From contig DLVV01000129.1 of the NCBI GenBank assembly GCA_003445035.1, positions 1 through 26,364 of the forward strand: a stretch of 26,364 nucleotides of DNA, read 5' to 3'. The DNA comes from Planctomycetaceae bacterium. GTDB lineage: Bacteria; Planctomycetota; Planctomycetia; Planctomycetales; Planctomycetaceae. How positions within the stretch are numbered: position 1 is the first letter of the stretch; each line of letters starts with the position of its first letter. The translations under genes and the position numbers were made by a program. The notes under the pieces were generated by a model that saw only the letters and a list, made by a program, of their open reading frames with translations, ran no database searches and had not been told where the DNA came from. Shown piece after piece: positions 15,094 to 23,243 of the stretch.

Positions 15094-16500
15094 TCAGGTC
15101 GACTTCGTCTCGGCGTGTTCATCCCGGGGTCCGGTGTCGGTAACGCCCTGCCAGAACATCGTGACCGCCCCCAGGAAACTGAGACCGGAGGCGACCCAGA
15201 ACGTGTGTGGCCCCAGGGACAATCCGGTGACGGTGAGATCTCCGTAGCCAAGAGCACCACTCTCGTAGAGCACCACACCCGCCAGGGGGCCCAAAAATCC
15301 CCGCACCCCGGTCAGTCCAACGTGGACGGCGTTGTAGAGCGACACGCGGTCACGACCGGCGAAGTACAGGCTTCCGGTCAGCCAGTTGACCGCGCTCCCT
15401 CCGGCGCTCACCCCGTGGAACAGGGCTGCAATCACAACCAGCCAGACCATCCCCGAGAGACCACCGACGGCAAACAGCACGAACGCGATCCCCTGCAGCA
15501 CGTTGAACGTGGCGCGACCGATCATCGGGTTGACCCGGTCAAGGTACCGCCCCCAGAAAGGTGCCGAAAACGTCACCAGCAGCGCCGGCATCAGTGCCGA
15601 AATGAAACGCGTTCCCTCATCCCCCAGGCCGAGATACCTCGTACAGAGATTCGGCACCATCCAGAAGACCATGTGGTTGGCCGTTCCGGCGAAAGAAAAG
15701 CCGATCTGGTACAGCAGGAACCGACGGTCGGTAAAAAACACCTTCAGCCCCCTGGCGAACGCGACCAGCGAGGAACCGGATCCTGTCACCGCCATCGAGT
15801 CGTCTGGACGAACGGGAATCGCTCCGTAAAACAGCGAACCGGCCAACAGCAACCCGGCCACTCCCAGGAACAGAACCCAGTAGAGCGATTCCTGGTAATT
15901 GAACCACAAGTACCCGGCCGCGGTGATCGACAGGGCCGAGACGGCCATGATCGCCTTGAGAACGCCCACGGCGGCACCGCGGTGCGTGGTGGGGTACAAC
16001 ACGCGGTACATGTTCATCTCGCCGGTCCGCGGAAACACCCGAACCACGAATGCGGCAGCCATCACGATGGTGAACCAGGTGGCGTTCTCGAGCGTGGTCG
16101 GGTTGACCACAACACCCAGTAAGCAGGTCACCGTAACGAAGTTCGGGACGACAACCAGCAGCTTCATGGGAACAAACCGAGCGGCGAATCCGACGAGCGG
16201 ACTGAGCATGCTGCTACCGTGTGCGATGGACCAGAACACCGCCAGATGCAGGACAGTGCCGTTGAGGATCGTCTCGAGAACGACCGGCACCAGCAGGTTG
16301 AGCGAGTAATAGGCCCCGTTGCCGACGTTGTAGGCCGACTCACAAAGCAGTGGTCGTCGACTCGCCTCAGGGAACCGCTCGAGAACCCGTGTCACCAATC
16401 CCCGCCGGCGTCCCGAGTCCGACGGTTGGTCGGAAGGCAAATCCGGCACCGCTGCCCCATCCTCGTCGGAACACTCGGTGGAATTGCCTGGATCGCTCAT
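15094..16500 (-). CDS. Major facilitator superfamily-type transporter
   Basis: This 468-residue membrane protein has about twelve hydrophobic segments in two halves. A polar ~45-residue N-terminal tail precedes a basic stretch (GRRRGLVTRVLERFPEASRR). MFS-like features are the loop RFVPMKLLVV after the second/third helix and the charged ISALMPALLVTFSAPFWGRYLDRVNP in the second half, which resembles the G-R-x-x-D-R loop. The substrate is unknown. The ATG at 16500 is preferred to one at 16635 because a good promoter-like sequence (16546-16574) lies inside the longer version and the extra 45 residues lack family character. It is divergent from the DUF1569 gene and convergent with cdsA. It stands alone on its strand. 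Confidence 0.8.
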   Translation of the reverse strand: MSDPGNSTECSDEDGAAVPDLPSDQPSDSGRRRGLVTRVLERFPEASRRPLLCESAYNVGNGAYYSLNLLVPVVLETILNGTVLHLAVFWSIAHGSSMLSPLVGFAARFVPMKLLVVVPNFVTVTCLLGVVVNPTTLENATWFTIVMAAAFVVRVFPRTGEMNMYRVLYPTTHRGAAVGVLKAIMAVSALSITAAGYLWFNYQESLYWVLFLGVAGLLLAGSLFYGAIPVRPDDSMAVTGSGSSLVAFARGLKVFFTDRRFLLYQIGFSFAGTANHMVFWMVPNLCTRYLGLGDEGTRFISALMPALLVTFSAPFWGRYLDRVNPMIGRATFNVLQGIAFVLFAVGGLSGMVWLVVIAALFHGVSAGGSAVNWLTGSLYFAGRDRVSLYNAVHVGLTGVRGFLGPLAGVVLYESGALGYGDLTVTGLSLGPHTFWVASGLSFLGAVTMFWQGVTDTGPRDEHAETKST

Positions 16501-16545
16501 GTGAGCCGCAGATTGAAACGTGACCGTATCGGCGCGAAGCGTGCC

Positions 16546-16574
16546 AGTATAGGTGAACCCGACGGCCTTGTCGC
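16546..16574 (-). promoter_or_regulatory. Probable sigma70-type promoter of the MFS gene
   Basis: Read on the minus strand, GCGACA (16569-16574) and TATACT (16546-16551) are separated by exactly 17 bp. They match 4 of 6 and 5 of 6 consensus bases. Transcription would begin about 40 nt before the ATG at 16500. This is the best promoter-like match I found in the window. Confidence 0.5.
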
Positions 16575-16643
16575 CCGGAGTCGACTGCTCCACAATGGCC
16601 CGGTGATCGACCGCCACTCGGGACCTCCACCACAACGCTCGCC

Positions 16644-17126
16644 ATGACCACCGTCATTCAACGACGCGAGATCGTCTACGGAACGTTGCAGGACTTTCTT
16701 GATGACGTCCAACGACTGATCGACGTCGAAGTGACCACGCTGGGAAATTGGAGCTTCGCCCAGATCCTGGAACACCTCGCCCGCGCCATCGACAGTTCGA
16801 TCGACGGGTTCTCGTTCCGATCCAACTGGCTGGTGCGGACACTGGCGGCGGCGTTTGTGAAGAATCGGCTGCTGACGACGAAGATGAAACCCGGAGTCAA
16901 CCTGCCGCGACGGGCCAGCAGCTATCTGCCAGAGCCGGAAATCGAACTCCGGAACGCCTGCGAGCATCTCGAAGCCGCCGCCCAACGGCTGTTGACCACT
17001 CCACCCACGGCCCTGCATCCGTATCTGGGCCGTATGAGCGACCGCGAATGGTTGGCCCTGCACCTGCGTCACGCCGAATTGCACATGAGTTTCGTGGTGC
17101 CACAGGATGAAGGTGAAGCCGGGTGA
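16644..17126 (+). CDS. DUF1569 family protein (DinB-like helical bundle)
   Basis: This 160-residue soluble protein has the DUF1569 pattern, a branch of the DinB/YfiT-like four-helix-bundle superfamily common in planctomycetes and Bacteroidetes. Characteristic stretches are VTTLGNWSFAQILEHLARAI, with a histidine at about 43, PEIELRNACEHLEAAAQRLL, and HPYLGRMSDREWLALHLRHA with a histidine-rich end (LRHAELHMSF). In related DinB proteins, three histidines bind a metal; candidate histidines are present here, but the metal site is not proven. Known DinB-fold enzymes are thiol-dependent transferases. The catalytic role of DUF1569 is unknown to me. Its stop overlaps the GTG start of the SufE-like gene, so the two are translationally coupled. 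Confidence 0.85.
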   Translation: MTTVIQRREIVYGTLQDFLDDVQRLIDVEVTTLGNWSFAQILEHLARAIDSSIDGFSFRSNWLVRTLAAAFVKNRLLTTKMKPGVNLPRRASSYLPEPEIELRNACEHLEAAAQRLLTTPPTALHPYLGRMSDREWLALHLRHAELHMSFVVPQDEGEAG

Positions 17127-17542
17127 AGCTCGAACCACTGTTCGCCGAATTCGACGGACTCGAACCCCGGGAGCGGCTCGAGCTGCTGATCGAGTTCTCC
17201 GACACCCTCCCGGAGCTCTCGGCTCCCCGCTGCGACGTTCCCCCGCCTCGCGACTGCCGCGTCCTCGAATGTCAGACGGCCGTCGACCTCTGGGTCGACG
17301 TCGATGACGGCCTCGTGACAGTCGAAGCCCTGGTCCCTCGCCAGTCGCCGACCATTCGCGGGCTGGTGGCGTTGTTGATCGAGGGAATCAATGGATCACA
17401 TGCTACCGACGTGCTGGCGATGCCCGACGACGTGCTGGAACCCCTGGGACTGGGTGAAACCCTGGGAATGACCCGGCAGCGAGGAGCCCGCGGTCTGGTG
17501 GCCGCTATCAAGCGGCAGACCCGAGCCGCACAGTCCGCCTGA
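17123..17542 (+). CDS. sufE: SufE-like sulfur acceptor protein
   Basis: This 139-residue protein has the length and layout of SufE, which takes persulfide sulfur from a SufS-type cysteine desulfurase for Fe-S cluster assembly. Evidence is [13 protein letters not shown] near the N-terminus, the active-site region [15 protein letters not shown] with Cys50 at the position of E. coli Cys51, [18 protein letters not shown], and a basic C-terminal helix ([16 protein letters not shown]). The active-site loop is unusual: ECQTAVDLW replaces the common GCQSxVW. The GTG start overlaps the preceding stop as GTGA. No sufS, sufB, sufC or sufD is in the window. The protein may serve a remote desulfurase. The family call is good; full activity is less certain because of the loop change. 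Confidence 0.85.
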   Translation: MKLEPLFAEFDGLEPRERLELLIEFSDTLPELSAPRCDVPPPRDCRVLECQTAVDLWVDVDDGLVTVEALVPRQSPTIRGLVALLIEGINGSHATDVLAMPDDVLEPLGLGETLGMTRQRGARGLVAAIKRQTRAAQSA

Positions 17543-17597
17543 CCGAAAAACCCGACCTGCCCGCGCCACCAAAATTCTCGGTCGGATTCGTCCCAGT

Positions 17598-17618
17598 TTC
17601 ACGGGAACGAACCGTGAA
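17598..17618. repeat. Inverted repeat between sufE and the DUF309 gene
   Basis: Two perfect 7-bp arms, TTCACGG and CCGTGAA, flank a 7-nt spacer. The sequence lies 56 bp after the sufE-like stop. No T-tract follows, so it is not a classic intrinsic terminator. It also sits 18-23 bp upstream of a TATGCT that could act as a -10 element (17636-17641), where an operator would be expected. The role is open. Confidence 0.4.
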
Positions 17619-17792
17619 TCACTTGGCAAATCCGCTATGCTAGATGTCCTGTTGGTTGATGCCTCTCACTCCACACTCGACAGCATCAATCTCTTCCTGC
17701 CGCGAATCCAACCTCGTCGACTCACCCCATCCAGTCGCCCCGGAGCGTCGCTCGCCCGGGTCCCGGTCGACTCACAGGAGCCCGAATCACCG

Positions 17793-18353
17793 ATGGTCGA
17801 GACACTCAAGGACTCTCCCCGGCTTCTGCCGCCGGTTGACCTGCCCGCCTACACCTTCATTCCCGGATCGACGACTCCGCACCCCTACCGTCATCCCGAG
17901 GGACACAGCTACAAGAAGAAGGGTCCGACATCCAGGCCGCTCTCCGACGACGCCTGGGCCGACAACCGCAGTTTCCTGTTGGCCATCGACCTGTTCAACG
18001 CGGGTTACTACTGGGAGGCCCACGAGGAGCTCGACAAGCTGTTGAAGGTCTCTGATCCCGAAGACCTCATCGGTCGATTCCTCAAGGGTCTCTTCAAACT
18101 GGCCGCGGCCGGGCTGAAGGTTCGCGAAAACAGCATCCACGGAGTGCGACGTCACGCGGCCTCCTCGGGCGAGGTGTTCGCCGATGTGGCGGCCGAGATC
18201 GACAGCGACCGCTTTTGCGGACTGAAGCTGACGATGCTGCAGTTCGCCGCCGACCGCGCCGCCCAGTTGACCTACAAGGAACTCGACACCGACGGCCAGC
18301 CGGTCCGCGTCTTCCCGTTCCTGCTCCGGCCCGAGCCTCTTCCGCTGGCCTAG
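17793..18353 (+). CDS. DUF309 family protein
   Basis: This 186-residue soluble protein carries the DUF309 helical domain in its centre. The signature is [20 protein letters not shown], followed by DKLLKVSD, and later [20 protein letters not shown] with a histidine in SIHGVRRHA. The domain is of unknown function; its conserved His-Glu pair after the aromatic YYWEAHEE motif is a candidate functional site. The N-terminal ~55 residues are proline-rich and probably disordered. I chose the ATG at 17793 because GGAG (17777-17780) precedes it. An in-frame ATG at 17637 has no ribosome binding site, and its 52 extra residues are low-complexity. The gene converges with the polyprenyl synthetase gene across a 74-bp gap. 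Confidence 0.85.
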   Translation: MVETLKDSPRLLPPVDLPAYTFIPGSTTPHPYRHPEGHSYKKKGPTSRPLSDDAWADNRSFLLAIDLFNAGYYWEAHEELDKLLKVSDPEDLIGRFLKGLFKLAAAGLKVRENSIHGVRRHAASSGEVFADVAAEIDSDRFCGLKLTMLQFAADRAAQLTYKELDTDGQPVRVFPFLLRPEPLPLA

Positions 18354-18427
18354 CCAGCCAACTCGGAAGAACGTCGACCGCGACGAATCCGGGAACACCG
18401 CGATTCCAACGTCACCCGCGGCGTGGT

Positions 18428-20293
18428 TTACTGCGCCACCGGCAGGGACAGCAGCACGTCTTCGGGAGTGGGCACCGGGATACCGGCCTCGTCGTCCTCG
18501 TCGGCCAGCACCGTGTCGACCAGGAAGTACAACAACCGCCGCAACGGCTCGACATCCACGTCGTCCGCCAGCGACTCGGCTCGCACACGGGCCTTCTCGA
18601 CCAGCAACTCGGCCTGGTCGAACACTCCGCAGTCCACCAGCAACCCCTTCAGACGGTCCATGCGGATCTCGTCCTCGACGTCGGTGGCAGAGAACACATC
18701 GAGCAACCGCTGACGCTGCAGATCGTCGGCAGCCTGGAAGGCCAGGGCCAGCATCACCGTCGGGCGTCCGGCCAGCATGTCCTGGCCGGGCACCAACTTG
18801 TTGTTGGCATCGCCACGCCAGTCTTTCAGGTCATTGAGCACCTGGAAGCCGACACCCAGTTGACGTGAAAACGACGGGATCATCTCCTCGTAGGCCGACA
18901 CGTCACCGGCCATCCGCATGCCCGCATACAGGGCCGCTTCGAAGGCGGGCGAGGTTTTCAACGCGTAGATCTGAAGCACGTCGAGCAGCGTGATCGACTC
19001 GGCGGCCTGTTCGTGCCAGGCCATCTCGGCCCCCTGGCCGTCGCAGAGCTTGATGTGGGCGGCGGCCATCCGGTCCAGCACATCACAGGTGATCTCGGCA
19101 CTCACCTCGCTACGTGCCGAATTGACCAGTTGGTACCCGATCCCAATCAGGTAATCGCCGACGTTGATCGCTGTACCGGGATCGTACTTTCGATGCAGGG
19201 TCTCGCGGCCGTAACGGAACAGGTCGTCGTCCTGGATGTCGTCATGCACCAGCGACGCCTTGTGAAACGCTTCGATCGCCATCGCCACTCGACAGACCGA
19301 ATCAGGCATCCCGAGACCGTCACCATTGCGTTGGGCCGACTTCAGGGACTCGCCACCGGTCATCGCATCGTAGGCCGCCAACGTGATAAACGGTCGGAAT
19401 CGCTTGCCCCCGCGGGCCAACCAGTCGTAAGCGATCTCCTCGGTCTTGGCCAACGGCGTCAACGCCTGCTGCGAAGTCTGACTGCGGACCGGCGGCAACA
19501 GCCGCTCGAAATCCTGATCGAACAGACGATTCGACTCGCGGATCAACGGCAGGTAGCTACTGGTGAGCGGTTCAGGCAATGGCTCGTATTTCTCGAGAAC
19601 GTCCCAGACCCACGACTCGTCCAGCGACGTGTTCTTGCAGTCACCGGAGTGCAGCGGGATGGCGTAGGAGGGCACACCGGCGATCAGCACCTTGTCGATC
19701 GCCTTCTCGAGCACGTTGAGACAGGCAACTCCGAGAATCCCGTCGACGTGACCGCCGACGATGATCTTCAACACCACCGGAGACCCCTCGGCCACCAACA
19801 CCTTGTACCCCAACTGCTCGGCTCGCACCTTGTAATCGGCGATCGAACAGGCACCGCACTTATCACAATCGAGGCCGAATTCGTCGTACTCGGCCGGACA
19901 ACCCTCAGCGTGCTTCAGGCAGTGCGGCAACAGCAGCATCCGCCGCTCAAACGGCACCGACAGGAACTGCCGCTTCCAGAAAAAATTGCCGATCAGCACG
20001 GCGGCAAAACCGAGAAACTTCTCGGGCAGCTCGAGCTCCTCAAGCAGTTGCCGGCCCCAGGTCTCCAGTTGAGCACTGTCAAACGGCTGAGCCCGGTCCA
20101 GCGACTCGGCAAATTGTTCAGCCGCGGCCTTGATCCGTTCACGTTCCGAAAGCGTCTCAGGCACCAACTTCAGGTGGCTGGTGCTCTTCCGCCGCTTCCG
20201 CTTACGCGGCTGCTTCGTCGCCGACTCGTCCACCGGACTGTCGTCGGGAAGAATCGAGGCCGACTGGCGCGACTCGGACGGGGCAATCGACAC
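18428..20293 (-). CDS. DUF116-polyprenyl synthetase fusion protein
   Basis: This 621-residue protein has two parts. Residues about 115-235 match DUF116: [42 protein letters not shown] and [15 protein letters not shown]. Seven cysteines in this region (125, 132, 143, 146, 149, 191, 219) could bind an Fe-S cluster or other metal. Residues about 280-600 are a trans-isoprenyl diphosphate synthase: GGKRFRP (295-301), first aspartate motif DDIQD (351-355) and second motif NDLKD (487-491), where the first Asp is replaced by Asn. The synthase joins IPP to an allylic diphosphate. The N-terminal ~45 residues are basic and disordered. The GTG start at 20293 has CAGGAG just upstream. It lies 25 bp downstream of the cyclase gene, so its product probably feeds the cyclase or precursor supply. 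Chain length is unknown. Confidence 0.9.
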   Translation of the reverse strand: MSIAPSESRQSASILPDDSPVDESATKQPRKRKRRKSTSHLKLVPETLSERERIKAAAEQFAESLDRAQPFDSAQLETWGRQLLEELELPEKFLGFAAVLIGNFFWKRQFLSVPFERRMLLLPHCLKHAEGCPAEYDEFGLDCDKCGACSIADYKVRAEQLGYKVLVAEGSPVVLKIIVGGHVDGILGVACLNVLEKAIDKVLIAGVPSYAIPLHSGDCKNTSLDESWVWDVLEKYEPLPEPLTSSYLPLIRESNRLFDQDFERLLPPVRSQTSQQALTPLAKTEEIAYDWLARGGKRFRPFITLAAYDAMTGGESLKSAQRNGDGLGMPDSVCRVAMAIEAFHKASLVHDDIQDDDLFRYGRETLHRKYDPGTAINVGDYLIGIGYQLVNSARSEVSAEITCDVLDRMAAAHIKLCDGQGAEMAWHEQAAESITLLDVLQIYALKTSPAFEAALYAGMRMAGDVSAYEEMIPSFSRQLGVGFQVLNDLKDWRGDANNKLVPGQDMLAGRPTVMLALAFQAADDLQRQRLLDVFSATDVEDEIRMDRLKGLLVDCGVFDQAELLVEKARVRAESLADDVDVEPLRRLLYFLVDTVLADEDDEAGIPVPTPEDVLLSLPVAQ

Positions 20294-20318
20294 TCGGAAC
20301 TCCTGTATTCACCGCCGG

Positions 20319-22208
20319 TTATGTGCCCGCAGGCCGTTTTTCCGTCGGTGACCTCTCGGCAACCCCTGCGACCAGACAGGCCCGGCGCAGTGCGGCAACC
20401 GTGAATATCAGTGGGTAGAGCTTCTCAAAATACCATAATCTCGCAAAATAAAAACCGATCGGGCTGCTTTTGGTCCATGTACCGGTTTCCACACGATCGA
20501 TTAACCATTCGATACCGCCAGCCAATTGTTTTTCGGCATTTTTTGGGTCTGATCGCTCGTCAATCAGGCCAGTCCACGTCCCCTTCGCTTCTCCGGGAAC
20601 CCGCTCCAGCAACGCCTCGACTGCCAACGCGGTTTCCTCGACACTGGAAGGCGTATCGGCATCTCCACCCCATCCACCGTCGAAATTCTGGACTCCGGCC
20701 AGCCACTCCCGGCCTCGCACCGCACTCGTGTCGGCCTCCAATCCCGCGGCCCGCCAGGCGGCCAGCACCCGCGCCGTGCCATACACCGGGTTCTGCTCGT
20801 CATTGGCATGCTGGTTGCCAAACCACAACGGGACCCACGCTCCATCGTCTCGCTGTTGCCGCCTGAGAAAGTTGAATCCCCGACGGATCGCATCGTCAAA
20901 CCGCTCACGCTCCAGCGGCAGACGCGCCGCTGTCGCCATCAGTGCCCGCAACGTGTGAGCGGTGATGTCCGAAGACGAGCGATCAAACGGCAGAGTGCCC
21001 CAGCCACGGCAGAAGGTGGGCCAGCCCCCGTCACGGTTCTGCACAGACAACAGCCAGTCAGCCGCAGCCTTGACCGATTCGGCCACCTCTTCGAGCTCCG
21101 CCCCGCTGCCTCCCAACAACGCCAACACCGCGCCCGGGGTGTCGTCGACATCGGGTACTCCGCCGGGCAAATCGGTCCACGACCAGCCACCAGGATCGGC
21201 ATTCGTGTACGGATGCACCTCCCGGTACTGCTGACCCAGCAACCACCCCCGGACCGGCTCGCGAGCGTCCCCTGACAACCGCTCTCCCAACGCGTTGGCA
21301 GACAGCGTCGTGACCCACGTCGCCAGGTTCGAATCAATCGGCCAGCTGCCATCTTCCCGGACCGAGTCAGCAAGAAAGTCGATCCCTCGGCGTGTGACCG
21401 CATGATCGACCAATCCGCACCCCACCAGGCTCATCGTCACGAAACTCGTCAGCGGAGCGGCCTCCAGGAAGCCCCCGTTGCTCGGCTGAATCGACTCGAG
21501 AACCCGTAGCACACGTCCACCGACGAGCCAGCGAACCATCCGGACCAGCGGATTTCTCGGCCGCCGGGCATGAAAACGGACCAGCCCGATCGCGATCAAC
21601 GCCGGCAGGGCATAACTGACCACCGGCAGCCGCAGGGTCTTGAAGAACCGGTGTGGTACGGCCGCCAGTTCAAACGGCAGGGGGATCACCCGTCGCCAGT
21701 CAACCAGCCCCGCCAGTGCACAGTGGGTCAAAATGGGCACCGAGAAGGTCCGGTCCCGACCGTAGCGAGCCAGGACCGCATCGACGCCACCGACTCGCTC
21801 GATGTACCGCGCGGCCCGCTCCAGCACCAGCGTCCGTTGTTCGGCTACAGCTGCCGACCCGGGAACCGCCACCGCGGTCAACGTGGCATGGGCCAGCATC
21901 GTGGTGGAGATGTTGCTGAAGCTCAGCACCGTGTCGCCCCAACCACCATCGTCGTTCTGGTGAGCCAGCAGCCAGTCGCGACCAGCCTCAACAAGTCGCC
22001 CGAGCGATTCCGCTTGGCCATTCGCCCCACCCGAACGGATGTACAAGTCGATCGCCAGCGTGGCCGTGGCGGTCGAGAGAGCCGATGTCGAGAGTTGTCC
22101 GACCCAGGTGCCCTGGTCCACACGTTCCGCCAGCAAACCCTCACAGGCAACCCGCTCGGCCGCAACCAGCCGTTGGATCAAAACGTCGTCGAGGGCACCA
22201 GAAGTCAT
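20319..22208 (-). CDS. Squalene-hopene cyclase family terpene cyclase
   Basis: This 629-residue alpha/alpha-barrel cyclase is of the squalene/hopene/oxidosqualene family, which cyclises linear triterpenes by protonation. The catalytic acid motif is DVDDT (about residues 353-357). Repeated QW-type motifs are visible as QNDDGGWGD (84-92), EDGSWP (about 285-290), QNRDGGWPTF, QQRDDGAWVP and QNFDGGWGG. The N-terminal half has the membrane-contacting FELAAVPHRFFKTLRLPVVS. The C-terminus ends with FYFARLWYFEKLYPLIF, which is typical of the family. The length matches hopene cyclases (about 630). I cannot tell squalene from other polyprenyl substrates. No hpn genes are nearby, so the product could be hopene or another polycyclic terpene. 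The ATG at 22208 is 30 bp after the ferredoxin-like gene, and the next gene is the prenyl synthase fusion. Confidence 0.9.
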   Translation of the reverse strand: MTSGALDDVLIQRLVAAERVACEGLLAERVDQGTWVGQLSTSALSTATATLAIDLYIRSGGANGQAESLGRLVEAGRDWLLAHQNDDGGWGDTVLSFSNISTTMLAHATLTAVAVPGSAAVAEQRTLVLERAARYIERVGGVDAVLARYGRDRTFSVPILTHCALAGLVDWRRVIPLPFELAAVPHRFFKTLRLPVVSYALPALIAIGLVRFHARRPRNPLVRMVRWLVGGRVLRVLESIQPSNGGFLEAAPLTSFVTMSLVGCGLVDHAVTRRGIDFLADSVREDGSWPIDSNLATWVTTLSANALGERLSGDAREPVRGWLLGQQYREVHPYTNADPGGWSWTDLPGGVPDVDDTPGAVLALLGGSGAELEEVAESVKAAADWLLSVQNRDGGWPTFCRGWGTLPFDRSSSDITAHTLRALMATAARLPLERERFDDAIRRGFNFLRRQQRDDGAWVPLWFGNQHANDEQNPVYGTARVLAAWRAAGLEADTSAVRGREWLAGVQNFDGGWGGDADTPSSVEETALAVEALLERVPGEAKGTWTGLIDERSDPKNAEKQLAGGIEWLIDRVETGTWTKSSPIGFYFARLWYFEKLYPLIFTVAALRRACLVAGVAERSPTEKRPAGT

Positions 22209-22238
22209 CGCAGGGCCCTGTGCCGGCGAGGCAGTCGC

Positions 22239-23243
22239 TCAGAGATTCATGGCGTCGAGACCATCGAAGAGGTCATCGAGATCATCCCGCTTGGTCGAGT
22301 CTCGGTCGGCCTGCCGCTTGGGCATTCCGACATCGGCACCCACCGCATCGCGACCGTCGCGCAACAGTTCGACATCGCGTTCGGCAACCGCCGTATCAAT
22401 TCCCGAGGTGCTACCGAAGAGGCGAGAGAGATCGATCTTCAAAGCCCCGACGTCTCCCAGCGCCCCGGCGACAGCCGGCTCCTTGTGCTGGGGAAATACG
22501 ATCGCGTTTTCCGGACAGACCCGGCTGCACGCCGGGCACCCCTTCTTGCAGTTGTCCTGCTGCTCAACCAGGATCCGTTCGAAGTTGTCGACACCGTAGA
22601 CACCGAACAGGCAGAAATCGATGCACTCCATGCAGTTGGTGCATCGCTCGTAATCGATCACCGGATACCACCGCCGCTTGACCGGTTCAACATCGCTCTC
22701 CCCGGTCAACACCGACAGCGGGTCGAGATACCGTTCGAGTTGTCCCTGCTCGGGCGACCCCGAGATCCAGTCCATCAATTCGACGGTTTCGACGGTTTCG
22801 ACGGTGAGTTCTCCGACGATCCGGGAGATCTCCTCGAGAAACACCTGCGGGTCAGAATCGACTCCCAGGTCCAGGCAATAGACATTTCGATCGGGCAGTT
22901 CGACACCGCCGATCCCCTGCGGTTCGGGGATCTCGACATCTTCGTCCTCGTCGGGATCCTCGAGCAGCGTTTCTCCCTGGTGCCCCTTGATGCCGGCTCG
23001 ATCGAGCAGCCAGTGGGCTGCACGGGGATACATCCAGCTCAACACCACCAGGTGCCCCCGCATTGACTGCAGGAACATGGTCCCGGAATGACCGGCGTCG
23101 AGGTTGTAGAGATGTGGAACGACAGCCACGTCGACAGTCTCATCGAGCATCAACGCCGCTACCAACTCCTCTTCAAGATGCCGCTTCGCGGGATTCTTGC
23201 TCGGAGATTGCGAGACGACGACGGTCAGCGACTTTGCGGCCAT
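22239..23243 (-). CDS. Ferredoxin-like protein with two 4Fe-4S motifs and a novel N-terminal region
   Basis: This 334-residue soluble protein has an N-terminal ~145-residue alpha/beta region that I cannot place ([54 protein letters not shown]). It is followed by an acidic linker at about 94-105 ([13 protein letters not shown]). A bacterial-type ferredoxin domain follows with two cysteine sets: Cys201, 204, 207, 211 and Cys232, 236, 239, 243. The C-terminal ~80 residues are charged. A small tandem TVE repeat lies at about 148-155. I chose the ATG at 23243, which overlaps the GcvH-like stop by one base (TGATG), over the longer frame whose N-terminus is arginine-rich. It is likely an electron carrier or the small subunit of a redox complex. 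Its position between a lipoyl-carrier gene and a terpene cyclase gene is the main clue to its function. Confidence 0.82.
   Translation of the reverse strand: MAAKSLTVVVSQSPSKNPAKRHLEEELVAALMLDETVDVAVVPHLYNLDAGHSGTMFLQSMRGHLVVLSWMYPRAAHWLLDRAGIKGHQGETLLEDPDEDEDVEIPEPQGIGGVELPDRNVYCLDLGVDSDPQVFLEEISRIVGELTVETVETVELMDWISGSPEQGQLERYLDPLSVLTGESDVEPVKRRWYPVIDYERCTNCMECIDFCLFGVYGVDNFERILVEQQDNCKKGCPACSRVCPENAIVFPQHKEPAVAGALGDVGALKIDLSRLFGSTSGIDTAVAERDVELLRDGRDAVGADVGMPKRQADRDSTKRDDLDDLFDGLDAMNL
22779..22805. repeat. Three tandem 9-bp repeats inside the ferredoxin-like gene
   Basis: The unit TTCGACGGT occurs three times without mismatch. On the coding minus strand it encodes Thr-Val-Glu repeated. 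It is in frame, so copy-number change would add or remove three residues without breaking the gene. It sits between the N-terminal region and the Fe-S part, in a probable linker. Confidence 0.85.

Noticed and set aside
15076..16122. Plus-strand frame of 348 codons opposite the MFS gene
   Set aside because: It is an antisense shadow with no hydrophobic core or motif.
16501..16635. Longer N-terminus for the MFS protein from 16635
   Set aside because: A good promoter-like pair lies within it and the extra residues have no family character.
17637..17792. Longer N-terminus for the DUF309 protein from the ATG at 17637
   Set aside because: It has no ribosome binding site and the added residues are low-complexity, whereas 17793 has GGAG upstream. 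The TATGCT containing the earlier ATG may be a -10 element instead.
19013..20404. Plus-strand frame of 463 codons opposite the DUF116-polyprenyl synthetase gene
   Set aside because: It is an antisense shadow; the minus strand has intact DUF116 and aspartate-rich motifs.
21321..21345. GGTTCGAATC resembling a tRNA T-loop
   Set aside because: It is inside the cyclase coding sequence and no matching acceptor, D or anticodon arms surround it.
21570..23066. Plus-strand open frame of 498 codons opposite the cyclase and ferredoxin-like genes
   Set aside because: Its translation is Arg/Gln/His/Pro-rich with no motif, and the minus strand encodes clear families. High-GC DNA often leaves long antisense frames open.
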